A stretch of 64,000 nt of DNA from Pseudoduganella lutea (GTDB lineage: Bacteria > Pseudomonadota > Gammaproteobacteria > Burkholderiales > Burkholderiaceae_D), in NCBI RefSeq assembly GCF_004209755.1, contig NZ_CP035913.1, positions 3,720,001-3,784,000 on the forward strand, given 5' to 3'. A model generated the notes under the pieces. The model worked only from the letters and a program-made list of their open reading frames with translations. It made no database searches and was not told the DNA's origin. Positions 23,591 to 32,703 of this stretch are shown piece by piece (position 1 is the first letter of the stretch; each line of letters starts with the position of its first letter). Position numbers and translations under genes: made by a program.

Positions 23591-24098
23591 ACTTCAGCAT
23601 GGGGGCGGCCGGAGCGCCGCCACCTTCGAGCCAGGCCAGCAGCGCTTCGTCGCTGGCCGATTCTCCATTCATTTCGACTGCACCCAGAACCTGGGCCACG
23701 TCGCGGTCGTCCAGCTGGGCGACGATATCGCCGGCTTGCAGGATCAGTTCGCCAGTCTCGGTGATGAACGCGGCGTCGATGTGCGCCAGCGGCGCGCCCG
23801 TGTGCAGCACGAAGCCGTGCGCGGGATCCGTGCGGGCGATGAACGGCGTGGCTTCCAGCGTCACGTACACGCGCTGCGGGCCGTTCTGGAAATACCAGCA
23901 GCCGCGCTCGTCGCGCCCGTAATTGCGCGCGATGAATCCGACCAGCGCGGCATTGGTCAGCTTGTCGCCCGGCAGGCCGAGGCGCTGCGCGTTGTCGTCG
24001 CGCATGCGCCAGTTGCCACGCGCATCGAGGGCGAGCCAGCCGTAGCAGTAAGGCACGTTCGGCCACTTGGCCATGGCCTGTTTGACGATGTCATCCAT
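23499..24098 (-). CDS. Conserved DUF protein (DUF2944-like, tentative)
   Basis: 199 residues. It begins MDDIVKQAMAKWPNVPYCYG and contains WLALDARGNWRMRDDNAQ, CWYFQNGPQRVYVTLEATP and GFVLHTGAPL, a pattern I associate with a betaproteobacterial DUF of about 150-200 residues (DUF2944, from memory). No membrane segments; probably cytoplasmic. It lies 3 nt after the start-distal end of the YheT-like gene, same strand, likely co-transcribed. Function unknown. Convergent overlap with the protease gene on its 3' side. Confidence 0.75.
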   Translation of the reverse strand: MDDIVKQAMAKWPNVPYCYGWLALDARGNWRMRDDNAQRLGLPGDKLTNAALVGFIARNYGRDERGCWYFQNGPQRVYVTLEATPFIARTDPAHGFVLHTGAPLAHIDAAFITETGELILQAGDIVAQLDDRDVAQVLGAVEMNGESASDEALLAWLEGGGAPAAPMLKFSGSVLPLQRTGRGDAEDRFGFRKVPTPAG

Positions 24099-24101
24099 GG
24101 A

Positions 24102-25082
24102 TCAAGCTTCGCATAACGGCGTCGTTTGCGGCGCGCCGATGTGATGGGCGCCTTCGAGGAAGGCCAGCATCCGGCGCGGCAGCCACATCAGCGTGCCTGG
24201 CAGGCGGCCCGTGGCAAAGCCCACATGCCCGCCTTCGTCCGGGTAATCCAGCACCACGTGGGGCGACGCATGGCGCGGCAAGTGGACGCCGGGCAGGAAA
24301 GGATCGTTCAAGGCGTTCAGCACGAGGGTGGGCACGGTGATGTCGCCCAATACGTGCTTTGCGCTGGCGCGGTTCCAGTAATCGTCCGTGTCGCGGTAGC
24401 CGTGCAGCGGGGCGGTCACCACGTTGTCGAACGTGTAGAGGTCGTTCGCAGCGTGCATCGCCGCCTGGTCGAACAGGCCGGGGAACTGCGCCAGCTTGGC
24501 GGCGCATTTCGGTTTCAGCGTCTGCAGGAACATGCGCTGGTACAGGCGGTTGAAGCCGCGCCCCAGCGCTTCGCCGCCGCGGGCCAGGTCGAGCGGCGCG
24601 GACACGGCCACGGCGGCCTCCACGAATTCGGCCGCGTGCTGCGATTCGCCCAGCCAGCGCAGCAAGGCATTGCCGCCCAGCGACACGCCACAGGCGTAGA
24701 ACTTGCCGGTCGCGCGCGGATGCAGGCGGCGCAGCACCCAGTCCACTTCGGCCGCGTCGCCGGAATGGTAGAAGCGGGGGGCCAGGTTCGCTTCGCCCGA
24801 GCAGCCGCGAAAGTGCGGGATGGCGCCGGACCAGCCGCGGTCCGCCAGCCCCTTGCCGAGCGCGCGGCAGTAATGGCTGTCCGACGAACCCTCCAGGCCA
24901 TGGAACAGCACGACGAACGGCTTGCCCGGTTCGCCATCGACGAAATCGACGTCGATGAAATCGCCATCGGGCGTATTCCAGCGCTCGCGGCGAAAGGGCA
25001 CCGCCGGCTTGGGAAGGCACGTGGCCGGATAGATCGTCTGGAAATGGCCGTTGGGGAGCCAGAGGGGCGCGGAGTATGTCAT
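24102..25082 (-). CDS. YheT-family alpha/beta hydrolase
   Basis: 326 residues from ATG 25082. The alpha/beta fold is clear: oxyanion loop FHGLEGSS (60-67), nucleophile elbow GVSLGGN (Ser134), acid in LNALNDPFLPG and His in DEGGHVGFA. The N-terminal WLPNGHFQTIYP is the YheT/ABHD1-3 hallmark. Probably a cytoplasmic or membrane-associated esterase of unknown substrate. An inverted-repeat element directly abuts the start and supplies part of its leader, including the weak ribosome site GAAGAA. Confidence 0.92.
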   Translation of the reverse strand: MTYSAPLWLPNGHFQTIYPATCLPKPAVPFRRERWNTPDGDFIDVDFVDGEPGKPFVVLFHGLEGSSDSHYCRALGKGLADRGWSGAIPHFRGCSGEANLAPRFYHSGDAAEVDWVLRRLHPRATGKFYACGVSLGGNALLRWLGESQHAAEFVEAAVAVSAPLDLARGGEALGRGFNRLYQRMFLQTLKPKCAAKLAQFPGLFDQAAMHAANDLYTFDNVVTAPLHGYRDTDDYWNRASAKHVLGDITVPTLVLNALNDPFLPGVHLPRHASPHVVLDYPDEGGHVGFATGRLPGTLMWLPRRMLAFLEGAHHIGAPQTTPLCEA

Positions 25083-25089
25083 TTCTTCA

Positions 25090-25151
25090 AAACTGGGGAC
25101 GTACCCCTGTTTGAAGGAAATTTCCTCTAAACAGGGGTACGTCCCCAGTTT
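25090..25151. repeat. Long inverted repeat of the GGGGAC family
   Basis: Two perfect 23-bp arms (25090-25112 and 25129-25151), each containing GGGGACGTACCCC or its complement, around a 16-bp loop. It lies 7 bp from the YheT start, between it and the NTF2-like gene. Confidence 0.85.
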
Positions 25152-25167
25152 ATTCTTTGGAAAAATT

Positions 25168-25198
25168 CCTGGAAAACAGGGTCTGTCCCTATTTTTAG
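25168..25198. repeat. CTGGAAAACAGGG/CCCTATTTTT element
   Basis: Imperfect palindrome (CTGGAAAACAGGG-TCTGT-CCCTATTTTT) that supplies the stop codon of the gene at 25195. A near twin lies at 59991-60028. Confidence 0.75.
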
Positions 25199-25614
25199 TG
25201 CAATACCTGGCTGGGGGAGTCGGCCGGCACGGGGCCTGGAGCAATCGACACGTGGTGGACGGCGATGCGCCAGCCCTTCGGTGTTTTCAGGTAGACGTTG
25301 GTGGCCACCAGGTGCTGCGGCTCGCCGGAGGCGGCGGTGGTGCCTTCGACCACGGTGTGCACGGAGCTCATCAGGTTGTGCATTTCATGCAGTTGCGAGG
25401 GCATGATGTGCAGGCCGCCATGTTCCAGCAACACTTCCCAGGAGCCGCGGATCGCGCGGTGGCCGATCAGCCGGGTGCCGTTCGGGTGGACGCAGACGAT
25501 TTCCTCGTCGTCCGCCCACAGCGCCATCAATGCGTCCACGTCGGCACGGTTCAATGCGTCGTAAAAGGCCGCTTCGACTTCGGCGGGGCTGCCGTTATGC
25601 TGCTTCTTCTTCAT
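25195..25614 (-). CDS. NTF2-like (SnoaL/DUF4440-type) protein
   Basis: 139 residues from ATG 25614, preceded by GGAGGCGTC. The cone fold is recognisable: VEAAFYDALNRADVDALMALWADDEEIVCVHPNG, then GHRAIRGSWEVLLE, and C-terminal strands with QHLVATNVYLKTPKGWRIAVHHVS. Small cytoplasmic proteins of this type bind or isomerise small molecules; the substrate is unknown. Upstream lie four 15-bp tandem repeats that could be translated if an earlier ATG (25710) were used, giving DDVR(T/A) repeats; the strong ribosome site favours 25614. Confidence 0.85.
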   Translation of the reverse strand: MKKKQHNGSPAEVEAAFYDALNRADVDALMALWADDEEIVCVHPNGTRLIGHRAIRGSWEVLLEHGGLHIMPSQLHEMHNLMSSVHTVVEGTTAASGEPQHLVATNVYLKTPKGWRIAVHHVSIAPGPVPADSPSQVLH

Positions 25615-25644
25615 GACGCCTCCGCCAGGGTGGAACACATAGTG

Positions 25645-25704
25645 GGAATCGGCCCGTACATCATCGGCCCGAACATCATCGGTTCGAACATCATCGGTTC
25701 GAAC
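25645..25704. repeat. Four tandem 15-bp repeats
   Basis: Units of ATCATCGG(CC/TT)CGAAC, the first diverged, at 25645, 25660, 25675 and 25690. The period of 15 keeps reading frame. It lies in the leader or promoter of the NTF2-like gene. Confidence 0.85.
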
Positions 25705-25749
25705 ATTCAATGCACTGTACTGCAGTATCGGGCCGATTCCCTTTCTGGA

Positions 25750-25941
25750 TCAATGGTGGCCGACCACGGTGCCCGGCTTCAGGCGGTAGGTGGTACCGCA
25801 GTACGGGCATTTCGCTTCCTGGTTCTTGGCGAAATCCAGGAACACGCGCGGGTGCGAGGACCACAGCGGCATGGCCGGGTTCGGGCAGTAGGCCGGCAGG
25901 TCCTTCCCTTCGAGTTCGACTGGCGTGGTGGCTTGGGTCAT
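25750..25941 (-). CDS. zf-CHCC zinc-finger protein
   Basis: 63 residues from ATG 25941. Zinc ligands are Cys in AYCPNPAM, His in SSHPRVFLD and the pair CPYC near the end, the zf-CHCC (NDUFS6-like) arrangement. Such proteins are common single genes in beta- and alphaproteobacteria; the bacterial role is unclear, possibly zinc delivery or a respiratory-complex accessory. It is divergent from azlC. Confidence 0.88.
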   Translation of the reverse strand: MTQATTPVELEGKDLPAYCPNPAMPLWSSHPRVFLDFAKNQEAKCPYCGTTYRLKPGTVVGHH

Positions 25942-26084
25942 CTTCTGGTGCTCCGGGTTCAAAAAGCACGATTTTAACGGATTCGGGCATCGTGGAAGAA
26001 TCGCCAGTACAATGTCGCGCTCATCCACCGACTCCACCAACGCCCGGCCGCCAGCAAGTTTGCGATGTGTGGCAACCACACCAC

Positions 26085-26834
26085 ATGAGCAACCAAGACC
26101 TTGCCACCCACGATCCCGCAGCCTGGCGCGACGGTTTCCGCACCGGCCTGCCCACGCTGTTCGGCATCGGCGCCTGGGGCGTGGTGGTGGGCGTGGCGAT
26201 GATCAAGTCGGGGCTGACGGTGCCGCAGGCGCTGGGCATGACCCTGCTGGTGTTTGCCGGCTCCGCCCAGTTGGCCGCGCTGCCGCTCATTGCCGCCAAC
26301 GCGCCGGTCTGGGTGATCTTCGTCACCGCGCTCGTCATCAACCTGCGCTTTGTCATCTTCTCGGTGCTGCTCGCCCCCCATTTCGCCTCGCTGCCGTGGC
26401 ACAAGCGCCTGGGCCTCGGCTTCGTGTCGGGGGATATTTCCGTGGCGCTGTACCTGCAGCGCTATCCCGATCCGGCGCCGGCGCCCGGCAAGGTCTCGTT
26501 CCTGAAGGGCCTGCTGTACCCCAATTGCGCAGCATGGCAGATCGGCTCGATCATCGGCATTTTCCTTGGCAATGCCGTGCCCACCGACTGGGGGCTGGGC
26601 TTTGCCGGCACGCTGGCCATCGTCTGCATCCTGGTGCCGATGGTGGCCAGCAAGCCGGCGCTGTGCGGCGTGCTGGTGGCCGCCGTCGTGTCCGTGCTGG
26701 CGGCCGATCTGCCTTACAAGCTGGGCTTGCTGGCTGCCGTAGTGGTCGGGATGGTCACGGCGATGATCGTCGAGGAAACCGGCGACAAGTGGCGCGCGAG
26801 ACGGGAACAAGACAGTAAGGCGACCCATGTCTGA
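26085..26834 (+). CDS. azlC: AzlC-family branched-chain amino acid exporter, large subunit
   Basis: 249 residues from ATG 26085. It has about seven hydrophobic helices and the family motifs GIGAWGVVVGVAM, FAGSAQLAALPL and INLRFVIFSVLLAPHF. With AzlD it forms a YgaZH-type inner-membrane exporter of valine and related amino acids. Its stop overlaps the azlD start by 8 nt. Co-transcription is certain from the overlap. The zf-CHCC gene is divergent. Confidence 0.93.
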   Translation: MSNQDLATHDPAAWRDGFRTGLPTLFGIGAWGVVVGVAMIKSGLTVPQALGMTLLVFAGSAQLAALPLIAANAPVWVIFVTALVINLRFVIFSVLLAPHFASLPWHKRLGLGFVSGDISVALYLQRYPDPAPAPGKVSFLKGLLYPNCAAWQIGSIIGIFLGNAVPTDWGLGFAGTLAIVCILVPMVASKPALCGVLVAAVVSVLAADLPYKLGLLAAVVVGMVTAMIVEETGDKWRARREQDSKATHV

Positions 26835-27162
26835 CCTGGAAATCTGGATCGTCATCATTGCGCTGGCGATCGCCACCGCGCTCACGCGCAGCAGCTTCTG
26901 GCTGGTGGGCCACAAGGTCACGATTCCGCCGCGCGTGCAGGAAATGCTGCGTTATGCGCCTTCGTGCGCGCTGGCGGCGATCATCGCCCCCGACCTGCTG
27001 CTCGATGGCGCGGGCACCGTCCATCTCGACCTGGGCAATGCCCGGCTGATCGCGGGCATTGCATCGGTTGCCTGGTTCGCCTGGCGCCGCCGCATGCTGG
27101 AGACGATCATCTTCGGCATGCTGATCTTCACCGCTTTACGGTTGTTGCATTTATACCAATAA
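26827..27162 (+). CDS. azlD: AzlD-family small subunit
   Basis: 111 residues with four hydrophobic helices and the family features TALTRSSFWLVG and LRYAPSCALAAIIAPDLL. It pairs with AzlC in branched-chain amino-acid export. ATG 26827 lies inside the azlC coding end, giving translational coupling. Confidence 0.92.
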   Translation: MSDLEIWIVIIALAIATALTRSSFWLVGHKVTIPPRVQEMLRYAPSCALAAIIAPDLLLDGAGTVHLDLGNARLIAGIASVAWFAWRRRMLETIIFGMLIFTALRLLHLYQ

Positions 27163-27234
27163 GGGTAAAAGGCCGGAGCGCCGCGGGCATGCGGTAAAAT
27201 AGTGATCTTTCTACCACTTGTCCCTTTCAAACCC

Positions 27235-28449
27235 ATGTCCTTCATTCGTCTCCAGGATCTGATCGCGCAAAACGCGCTGCAAGGCAAGCGGGTGTTCATC
27301 CGCGCCGACCTCAACGTGCCGCAGGATGATGCCGGCAATATCACCGAAGATACGCGCATCCGCGCTTCCGTCCCGGCGATCCAGGCCGCCGTCAAGGCGG
27401 GCGCGAAGGTCATGGTCACGTCCCACCTCGGTCGCCCGACCGAAGGCGAGTTCAAGCAGGAAGACAGCCTGGCGCCCGTCGCCGCGCGCCTGGCCGAACT
27501 GCTGGGCCAGCCGGTCGAACTGAAACAGGGGTGGGTCGACGGTGCCGGCCTGGACAACCTGCAGGATGGCCAGGTCGTGCTGCTGGAAAACGTGCGCGTC
27601 AACAAGGGCGAAAAGAAGAACGCCGACGAACTGGCGCAGAAGATGGCCAAACTGTGCGATGTGTACGTCAACGACGCGTTCGGCACCGCCCACCGCGCCG
27701 AAGCCTCCACGCACGGCATCGCCAAGTTCGCCCCGGTGGCCGCCGCCGGTCCGTTGCTGGCCGCCGAGCTCGACGCGCTGGGCAAGGCGCTGGGTGCGCC
27801 GGCCCGTCCGCTGCTGGCGATCGTCGCCGGCTCGAAGGTGTCGTCCAAGCTGTCGATCCTGAAATCGCTGGCAGACAAGGTGGACAACCTGGTCGTGGGC
27901 GGCGGTATCGCCAACACGTTCATGCTGGCCGCTGGCCTGAAGATCGGCAAGTCGCTGGCCGAACCCGACCTGGTGGAAGAAGCCAAGGCCATCATCGACA
28001 TGATGTCCCAGCGCGGCGCCCAGGTGCCGATCCCCGTGGACGTGGTCTGCGCCAAGGAGTTCTCGCCGACCGCCGCCGCCACCGTCAAGGATGTGGCGGA
28101 CGTGGCCGACGACGACATGATCCTCGATATCGGCCCGAAAACGGCCCAGATGCTGGCGCAGCAGATCGCCGCGGCCGGCACCATCGTGTGGAACGGCCCG
28201 GTCGGCGTGTTTGAATTCGACCAGTTCGGCGAAGGCACGAAAACGCTGGCGCTGGCCATTGCCGGCTCCAGTGCATTCTCTATTGCTGGGGGTGGCGATA
28301 CTTTGGCGGCGATTGCAAAATACGCCATAACCGATAAAATCGGTTATATCTCCACCGGCGGTGGCGCCTTCCTGGAGTTCCTCGAAGGCAAAACCCTCCC
28401 GGCGGTGGAAGTGCTGGAGTCGCGCTCAACGGAGCGTAGCGCTACCTGA
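27235..28449 (+). CDS. pgk: Phosphoglycerate kinase
   Basis: 404 residues from ATG 27235; the in-frame upstream ATG (27202) would add a non-homologous leader. Catalyses 1,3-bisphosphoglycerate + ADP to 3-phosphoglycerate + ATP. Signatures: [26 protein letters not shown], the nucleotide-binding WNGPVGVFE and the C-terminal GGGDT and [13 protein letters not shown]. First gene of a pgk-pyk-fba glycolytic run. A terminator follows, so pyk probably has its own promoter. Confidence 0.98.
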   Translation: MSFIRLQDLIAQNALQGKRVFIRADLNVPQDDAGNITEDTRIRASVPAIQAAVKAGAKVMVTSHLGRPTEGEFKQEDSLAPVAARLAELLGQPVELKQGWVDGAGLDNLQDGQVVLLENVRVNKGEKKNADELAQKMAKLCDVYVNDAFGTAHRAEASTHGIAKFAPVAAAGPLLAAELDALGKALGAPARPLLAIVAGSKVSSKLSILKSLADKVDNLVVGGGIANTFMLAAGLKIGKSLAEPDLVEEAKAIIDMMSQRGAQVPIPVDVVCAKEFSPTAAATVKDVADVADDDMILDIGPKTAQMLAQQIAAAGTIVWNGPVGVFEFDQFGEGTKTLALAIAGSSAFSIAGGGDTLAAIAKYAITDKIGYISTGGGAFLEFLEGKTLPAVEVLESRSTERSAT

Positions 28450-28452
28450 CCG

Positions 28453-28489
28453 AAAAAGCGCAGCGCACAGTCGCTGCGCTTTTCTCTTT
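28453..28489 (+). terminator. Terminator between pgk and pyk
   Basis: AAAGCGCAGCG-CACAGT-CGCTGCGCTTT hairpin followed by T-rich sequence. Confidence 0.85.
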
Positions 28490-28532
28490 GAACGATCTAA
28501 ACTTGAACCACCCAAACTTCGAGGAACCCTCA

Positions 28533-29981
28533 ATGTCCCGTGGCACCAAAATCGTCGCAACCATTGGCCCCGCTTCCACCGACCTGAACGTGCTGATCCG
28601 GATGATCCGGGCAGGCGTGGACGTGGTGCGGCTGAATTTCTCGCACGGCAAGGCGCAGGACCACATCGATCGCGCCAACCTCGTGCGGCAGGCGGCGGCG
28701 GAGTGCGGGCGGGAAGTGGCGATCATGGCCGACATGCAGGGTCCGAAGATCCGCGTCGGCAAGTTCGAAAGCGGCAAAGTCGACCTGGTCAAGGGCGACA
28801 AGTTCATCCTCGATGCGAAGTGGGGTGAAAACGGCGAGCTGGGCAACCAGGAACGCGTGGGCCTGGACTACAAGGCGCTGCCGAACGACCTGCGCGGCAA
28901 CGACGTGCTGCTGCTGAACGATGGCCTGATCGTGCTGGTCGTGGACCGCATCAGCGGCCACGAAATCCACACCACGGTGAAGATCGGCGGCGAACTGTCC
29001 AACAACAAGGGCATCAACCGCCAGGGTGGCGGCCTGACGGCGCCGGCGCTGACGGCGAAGGACATGGAAGACATCAAGACGGCGATGAGCTTCCAGGCCG
29101 ACTACCTGGCGATCTCGTTCCCGAAAAGCGCCACCGACATGGCCATGGCGCGCCAGCTGGCCAATATCGCCGGCGAGCCGTATGGCCACAAGCCGCAGAT
29201 GATCGCCAAGATCGAACGCGCGGAAGCGATTCCCGCGCTGCAGGAAATCCTCAATGCCTCCGACGGCATCATGGTCGCCCGCGGCGACCTGGCCGTGGAA
29301 GTGGGCAATGCCGCCGTGCCGGCGCTGCAGAAGCGCATGATCCGCATGGCGCGCGAATCGAACAAGTTCGCCATCACCGCCACGCAGATGATGGAATCGA
29401 TGATCTTCAATGCCGTGCCGACCCGCGCCGAAGTGTCCGACGTGGCCAACGCCGTGCTGGATGGCACCGATGCCGTGATGACGTCCGCCGAAACCGCCTC
29501 GGGCCGCTACCCGATCGAGACCGTCGAGATGATGGCCGCCGTCTGCGTGGAAGCCGAGCAGTCCGAGTACAACAAGCTCGATGCCGATTTCCTGAACGCG
29601 CGCTTCACCCGCATCGACCAGTCGATCGCCTATGGCGCGCTGTTCACGGCGCACCACCTGCACGTGAAGGCCATCGTGGCGCTGACCGAGTCGGGCTCCA
29701 CCGCACTGTGGATGAGCCGCCACAACATCGACACGCCGATCTTCGCCCTGACGCCGAGCGTTCTCACGCAGCGCAAGGTGTCGATCTACCGCAACGTGAG
29801 CGCCCACTACCTGCTGCAGCAGGGCACCAGCCGCGATGTGCTGAAGCAGGCCGAAGACCTGCTGGTCGCACACGGCATCGCCAAGAAGGGCGACATGATC
29901 GTCGTCACGTGGGGCGAGCCGATGGGGCAGGTGGGCGGCACGAATGCACTGAAGATCGTTAAAGTAGGAGAATTCTCCTAA
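28533..29981 (+). CDS. pyk: Pyruvate kinase
   Basis: 482 residues from ATG 28533 (GAGGA ribosome site). It converts phosphoenolpyruvate + ADP to pyruvate + ATP. Motifs: TKIVATIGPAS, RLNFSHG, ADMQGPKIR, the active-site signature MIAKIERAEAI and GDLAVEVG, and a C-terminal allosteric domain of about 120 residues. PykA-type. It is between pgk and fba on the same strand; the gap to fba is 111 nt. Confidence 0.97.
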   Translation: MSRGTKIVATIGPASTDLNVLIRMIRAGVDVVRLNFSHGKAQDHIDRANLVRQAAAECGREVAIMADMQGPKIRVGKFESGKVDLVKGDKFILDAKWGENGELGNQERVGLDYKALPNDLRGNDVLLLNDGLIVLVVDRISGHEIHTTVKIGGELSNNKGINRQGGGLTAPALTAKDMEDIKTAMSFQADYLAISFPKSATDMAMARQLANIAGEPYGHKPQMIAKIERAEAIPALQEILNASDGIMVARGDLAVEVGNAAVPALQKRMIRMARESNKFAITATQMMESMIFNAVPTRAEVSDVANAVLDGTDAVMTSAETASGRYPIETVEMMAAVCVEAEQSEYNKLDADFLNARFTRIDQSIAYGALFTAHHLHVKAIVALTESGSTALWMSRHNIDTPIFALTPSVLTQRKVSIYRNVSAHYLLQQGTSRDVLKQAEDLLVAHGIAKKGDMIVVTWGEPMGQVGGTNALKIVKVGEFS

Positions 29982-30092
29982 AAGAATTCAGGAGAGATGC
30001 CAGGCCGCAGCCCCAGCATATGAGCTCGAGCATATAGCGAGGCTTGTCGTCCCGTCTCTCCGCACAGGTTTTTATTTGTTTGGAGTATTACC

Positions 30093-31157
30093 ATGTCTCT
30101 CGTATCCATGCGTCAGCTGCTGGACCATGCCGCCGAAAACGGCTATGGCCTGCCGGCATTCAACGTCAACAACCTGGAACAGGTGCAGGCCATCATGGTT
30201 GCCGCCGACGCCGTCAACAGCCCGGTGATCATGCAGGCTTCGGCCGGCGCCCGTAAATATGCCGGCGAAGCGTTCCTGCGCCACCTGATCGATGCGGCGA
30301 TCGAAGCCTATCCGCACATCCCGGTGGTGATGCACCAGGATCACGGCCAGTCGCCGGCCGTGTGCATGGCCGCGATCCGTTCCGGCTTCTCGTCCGTGAT
30401 GATGGACGGTTCGCTGGAAGCCGACGGCAAATCGGTCGCATCCTACGAATACAACGTGGATGTGTCCCGTGAAGTCGTCAAGTTCGCCCACTCGATCGGC
30501 GTGACCGTCGAAGCGGAGCTGGGCGTGCTGGGCTCCCTTGAAACCATGAAAGGCGACAAGGAAGACGGCCACGGCGCGGATGGCACGATGACCCGCGAAC
30601 AGCTGCTGACGGACGTGGCGCAAGCCGCCGACTTCGTGGAGCGCACCCAGTGCGACGCGCTGGCCATCGCCATCGGCACCTCGCACGGCGCCTACAAGTT
30701 CACCCGCAAGCCCACCGGCGACATCCTGGCGATCGACCGCATCAAGGAAATCCACGCGCGCATTCCGAATACGCACCTGGTGATGCACGGTTCGTCGTCG
30801 GTGCCGCAGGAACTGCTGGCGATCATCCGCGAATTCGGCGGCGACATGAAGGAAACTTACGGCGTGCCCGTCGAGGAAATCCAGGAAGGCATCCGCCACG
30901 GTGTTCGCAAGATCAACATCGACACGGACATCCGCCTGGCCATGACGGCGGCGATCCGCAAGTTCATGTTCCAGAACCCGTCCAAGTTCGATCCGCGTGA
31001 CTACCTGAAGCCGGCACGCCTGGCGGCGGAAGAAGTCGTGAAGGCCCGTTTCCTGTCGTTCGGCTGCGAAGGCCGCGCCTCGCAAATCAAGCCAATCCCG
31101 CTGGAAAAGATGGCGGAACGCTACAAGGCCGGTGAACTCGCGCAAATAGTGAAGTAA
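30093..31157 (+). CDS. fba: Fructose-bisphosphate aldolase, class II (Calvin-cycle subtype)
   Basis: 354 residues. Zinc-dependent reversible cleavage of fructose 1,6-bisphosphate. Motifs: [11 protein letters not shown], the zinc-site [29 protein letters not shown], and the NIDTD region near the C-terminus. Length and the insert around [18 protein letters not shown] fit the subtype used for both glycolysis and gluconeogenesis in betaproteobacteria. It is followed by hairpins before purC. Confidence 0.97.
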   Translation: MSLVSMRQLLDHAAENGYGLPAFNVNNLEQVQAIMVAADAVNSPVIMQASAGARKYAGEAFLRHLIDAAIEAYPHIPVVMHQDHGQSPAVCMAAIRSGFSSVMMDGSLEADGKSVASYEYNVDVSREVVKFAHSIGVTVEAELGVLGSLETMKGDKEDGHGADGTMTREQLLTDVAQAADFVERTQCDALAIAIGTSHGAYKFTRKPTGDILAIDRIKEIHARIPNTHLVMHGSSSVPQELLAIIREFGGDMKETYGVPVEEIQEGIRHGVRKINIDTDIRLAMTAAIRKFMFQNPSKFDPRDYLKPARLAAEEVVKARFLSFGCEGRASQIKPIPLEKMAERYKAGELAQIVK

Positions 31158-31166
31158 AATCCTGTC

Positions 31167-31232
31167 CTTCGAAGCATTCGCTTCGAAGACTCTCGATCGG
31201 CGGGCGGGAGATTTCTCCTCCCCGCCGGTTTC
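31167..31232 (+). terminator. Terminator region after fba
   Basis: Two hairpins: CTTCGAAGC/GCTTCGAAG (31167-31188) and a GC-rich one (GGCGGG... with CCCGCC, 31199-31227) leading into GGTTTCGCTTT. Confidence 0.65.
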
Positions 31233-31285
31233 GCTTTATAGCTTATTGATTGCCGGTTACTTGGCAATTATTCAAGATCGCCCCT

Positions 31286-32182
31286 ATGAAAAGCCTTTAC
31301 CAGACCTCCATTTCCTCCCTGCCATTGCTCGGCCACGGCAAGGTCCGCGATAACTATGCCGTCGGCGACGACAAGATCCTGATCGTCACCACCGACCGCC
31401 TGTCCGCCTTCGACGTCGTGATGAACGAGCCGATCCCCGGCAAGGGCATGGTATTGAACCAGATGAGCGATTTCTGGTTCGAGAAACTCGGCCACATCGT
31501 GCCGAACCACCTGACCGGCGTGGCGCCGGAATCGGTGGTGGTCCCGGAGGAAGTGGAGCAGGTGAAAGGCCGTGCCGTCGTGGCCAAGCGCCTGAAGCCG
31601 ATCCTGGTGGAAGCCGTGGTGCGCGGCTACATCATCGGATCGGGCTGGAAGGATTACCAGGCCACCGGCAGCGTTTGCGGCATCGAACTGCCGGCCGGCC
31701 TGCGCCAGGCGGACAAGCTGGCCGAGCCGCTGTTCACGCCGGCCGCCAAGGCGGACCTGGGCGAGCACGATGAAAACATCAGCTTTGCCGAGATGGAAGA
31801 GCGCATCGGCGCCGAACTGGCCGCGAAAATGCGCGACATCTCCATCGAACTGTACAAGACGGCTGCCGATTACGCGGCAACGCGCGGCATCATCATCGCC
31901 GACACCAAGTTCGAGTTCGGCCTGGACGACAACGGCGTGCTGCACCTGATGGATGAAGTGCTGACGGCCGATTCGTCGCGCTTCTGGCCGGCCGATTCGT
32001 ATGCGCCGGGCATGTCGCCGCCATCGTACGACAAGCAGTTCGTGCGCGATTACCTGGAAACGCTGACGGAGTGGAAGAAAACCCCGCCGGCGCCCGCGCT
32101 GCCGGCCGACGTGATCGAGAAGACGCAAGCGAAATATTTCGAAGCGATCGAACGCCTGACGGGCGAGAAGCTGAAGGCCTGA
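31286..32182 (+). CDS. purC: Phosphoribosylaminoimidazole-succinocarboxamide synthase
   Basis: 298 residues from ATG 31286; the 12-codon upstream extension is not conserved-looking. It ligates CAIR and aspartate with ATP in purine synthesis. Motifs: [40 protein letters not shown], and [15 protein letters not shown]. First gene of purC-purE-purK-tsaC, with gaps of 2 nt or overlaps, so one operon. It is the longer (yeast-like, about 300-residue) form common in betaproteobacteria. Confidence 0.97.
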   Translation: MKSLYQTSISSLPLLGHGKVRDNYAVGDDKILIVTTDRLSAFDVVMNEPIPGKGMVLNQMSDFWFEKLGHIVPNHLTGVAPESVVVPEEVEQVKGRAVVAKRLKPILVEAVVRGYIIGSGWKDYQATGSVCGIELPAGLRQADKLAEPLFTPAAKADLGEHDENISFAEMEERIGAELAAKMRDISIELYKTAADYAATRGIIIADTKFEFGLDDNGVLHLMDEVLTADSSRFWPADSYAPGMSPPSYDKQFVRDYLETLTEWKKTPPAPALPADVIEKTQAKYFEAIERLTGEKLKA

Positions 32183-32184
32183 AC

Positions 32185-32703
32185 ATGACTGACCCGAATC
32201 AACAGCCGGACTCTAAGCCACTCGTCGGCGTCATCATGGGCTCGTCGTCCGACTGGGACGTGATGCAGCATGCCGTGTCGATGCTCAAGCAATTCAATAT
32301 TCCGTTCGAAGCGCAGGTGATTTCCGCGCACCGCATGCCGGACGAGATGTTCACGTATGCCGAAACGGCACGCTCGCGCGGCCTGCGCGCGATCATCGCC
32401 GGTGCCGGTGGCGCCGCGCACCTGCCGGGCATGGTGGCCGCGAAAACCGTGGTGCCGGTGCTGGGCGTGCCCGTGCCGTCGAAGTACCTGCGCGGCGAGG
32501 ATTCGCTGCTGTCGATCGTGCAGATGCCGAAAGGCGTGCCCGTGTCGACGTTTGCCATCGGCGAGGCGGGTGCCGCCAATGCCGCCCTGACCGCCATCGC
32601 CATCATCGCCACGGTCGACGATGCCCTGGCCGCCCAGCTGGAAGCGTTCCGCACCCAGCAGACGGCCGCCGCGAAAGCCATGATCCTGCCCATCAATGAG
32701 TAA
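32185..32703 (+). CDS. purE: 5-(carboxyamino)imidazole ribonucleotide mutase
   Basis: 172 residues. It converts N5-CAIR to CAIR. The family core is present: [36 protein letters not shown], and [26 protein letters not shown]. It begins 2 nt after the purC stop and overlaps purK by 8 nt. Confidence 0.97.
   Translation: MTDPNQQPDSKPLVGVIMGSSSDWDVMQHAVSMLKQFNIPFEAQVISAHRMPDEMFTYAETARSRGLRAIIAGAGGAAHLPGMVAAKTVVPVLGVPVPSKYLRGEDSLLSIVQMPKGVPVSTFAIGEAGAANAALTAIAIIATVDDALAAQLEAFRTQQTAAAKAMILPINE

Noticed and set aside
25710..26084. Long N-terminal extension of azlC
   Set aside because: Would be proline/arginine-rich and antisense to the zf-CHCC gene; AzlC begins at the ATG at 26085.
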